Positions 14,997-15,760 of a stretch of 15,760 nucleotides of DNA are shown piece by piece (the stretch's first letter is position 1; each line of letters begins with the position of its first letter). The DNA comes from JAUVKA01 sp964465145. Its GTDB lineage: Bacteria > Bacteroidota > Bacteroidia > Bacteroidales > UBA12481. Both the position numbers and the translations under genes were made by a program. Below the pieces are notes generated by a model, which was not told where the DNA came from, searched no databases, and saw nothing but the letters and a program-made list of their open reading frames with translations. The DNA lies in the NCBI GenBank assembly GCA_964465145.1, contig CAYXJR010000090.1, positions 1 to 15,760 of the forward strand, given 5' to 3'.

Positions 14997-15760
14997 TTAC
15001 CGTACTACTATTTCATCAATAAAGGCCCAGCTCTTCCCTCCTGCAGATGGATGCCAGCGAGGATTTTCAATAGTTCCTTTAACATCAATTCTGATAAAAC
15101 GAATATCTCTTTGTGGGGGAGTAAAGCTAAATGTTCGGGTAACCGGCTCCCTTCTTTGATCTCCCTCTACCAGCTGTTTACCGACTAGTTCAAATAGTTT
15201 TCCGTCCTCAGATACAGAACAGCTCACTGACGTTGGGTGAAGAATCCAGCTTTTGGAATCATAAAGGGAACTTATCATTATAGAATCCACCGACTGCGAG
15301 TTTCCCAGATCAAGTAACAGTTGGAAATCTTGTGCCTCCCAGCCCAGCCAGTGAACCTTGTAGTCGCTGGCACCCTGCACTCCGTTAGTGAGGTATGTGA
15401 TATCACCTTTGCTGTATTTTGCAGAGGGTGCTGGACTAGCAGAAACCAACTTTCGGAAAGCAAGGTTTCCTTCAATCTGTACATCAATGAAACGCTTAGT
15501 AGCCTGGTAATAATCCTCCGGTTTAAGTCCAGCTTCATTGATGCTGTTCACCCCTATCATTCGGCAGGTGGAAATAAAATCCTCAAGCATTTCCAACATC
15601 GCTGGGCGGGCTATATACTTATCTCCATCAAGTCTATACCATCCCCTGGAATCAAACATATGGTTCTTTCCAATCTCCATGGCAGCATACTGAAGTGGGA
15701 GTTGGGCTTCCCTTACATGCATCAGACAGGCCGAATCATTTGCCACTTTTAATCGTGCCT
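14997..15760 (-). CDS. DUF4838-like protein with C-terminal F5/8 type C (discoidin) domain, 5' end outside the window
   Basis: Only the last 254 or so residues are visible, and the frame is open to the window edge, so no start is assigned; a GTG at 15746 is internal. The first part (DSACLMHVREAQLPLQYAAMEIGK, partly shown) resembles the end of the DUF4838 hydrolase-like barrel common in Bacteroidota polysaccharide loci. The last 140 residues form an F5/8 type C-like jelly roll: LTNGVQGASDYKVHWLGWE, LLLDLGNSQSVDSIMISSLY, CSVSEDGKLFELVG, RFIRIDVKG and a closing SWAFIDEIVV strand. Such domains bind sugars. It probably shares an operon with the fucosidase 57 bases downstream. The catalytic activity cannot be judged from this end alone. 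Confidence 0.7.
   Translation of the reverse strand, partial: ARLKVANDSACLMHVREAQLPLQYAAMEIGKNHMFDSRGWYRLDGDKYIARPAMLEMLEDFISTCRMIGVNSINEAGLKPEDYYQATKRFIDVQIEGNLAFRKLVSASPAPSAKYSKGDITYLTNGVQGASDYKVHWLGWEAQDFQLLLDLGNSQSVDSIMISSLYDSKSWILHPTSVSCSVSEDGKLFELVGKQLVEGDQRREPVTRTFSFTPPQRDIRFIRIDVKGTIENPRWHPSAGGKSWAFIDEIVVR

Overview
This window looks like a piece of a Bacteroidota chromosome, probably a polysaccharide-degrading member near Bacteroidales/Marinilabiliales; that placement is inference. Supporting signs are a short RpoD-type sigma factor starting MRQLKI, several promoter-like TAnnTTTG boxes (the Bacteroidota -7 consensus), A-rich rather than Shine-Dalgarno leaders, secreted or lipoprotein glycan hydrolases, and short period-8 repeats between genes.

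Left part (1-5500), general functions. On the minus strand a flavin-dependent nitronate-monooxygenase-like gene is followed, with no spacer, by a GTG-started sigma-70 paralogue. Divergently, on the plus strand, lie a BaiN/HI0933-type flavoprotein and a Uup-like ABC-F ATPase. The ABC-F gene is flanked by period-8 repeat arrays. The 5501-5790 gap holds repeats and a probable frameshifted gene relic.

Right part (5791-15760), a glycan/deoxyhexose locus. A minus-strand pair overlapping by ATGA encodes a two-domain SGNH esterase and a large lipoprotein resembling clan GH-D (alpha-galactosidase-like) hydrolases. Divergent from it runs a plus-strand group: a uroporphyrinogen-decarboxylase-like protein with a His-x-Cys...Cys metal site, an L-rhamnose (or L-fucose) mutarotase, and the L-rhamnose/H+ symporter RhaT. 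Converging on it from the right are a GH29 alpha-L-fucosidase lipoprotein and, upstream of that, the 3' end of a DUF4838/discoidin-type protein cut by the window edge. The extracytoplasmic enzymes would release sugars, including a 6-deoxyhexose; the plus-strand group would import and epimerise it. No SusC/SusD pair, regulator, isomerase, kinase or aldolase is visible.

The clearest event is a complete 1176-bp IS630-family element at 11339-12514, inserted into rhaT with a TA target duplication. Removing the element and one TA restores one open frame of 351 residues, so the disruption appears recent. The transposase is in two frames joined by a -1 slippery A-run. Other unusual structures are a perfect 15-bp inverted repeat inside the UroD-like gene, a 20-bp tandem duplication that duplicates the start of the mutarotase gene, and a heptamer repeat that builds the signal peptide of the SGNH esterase.
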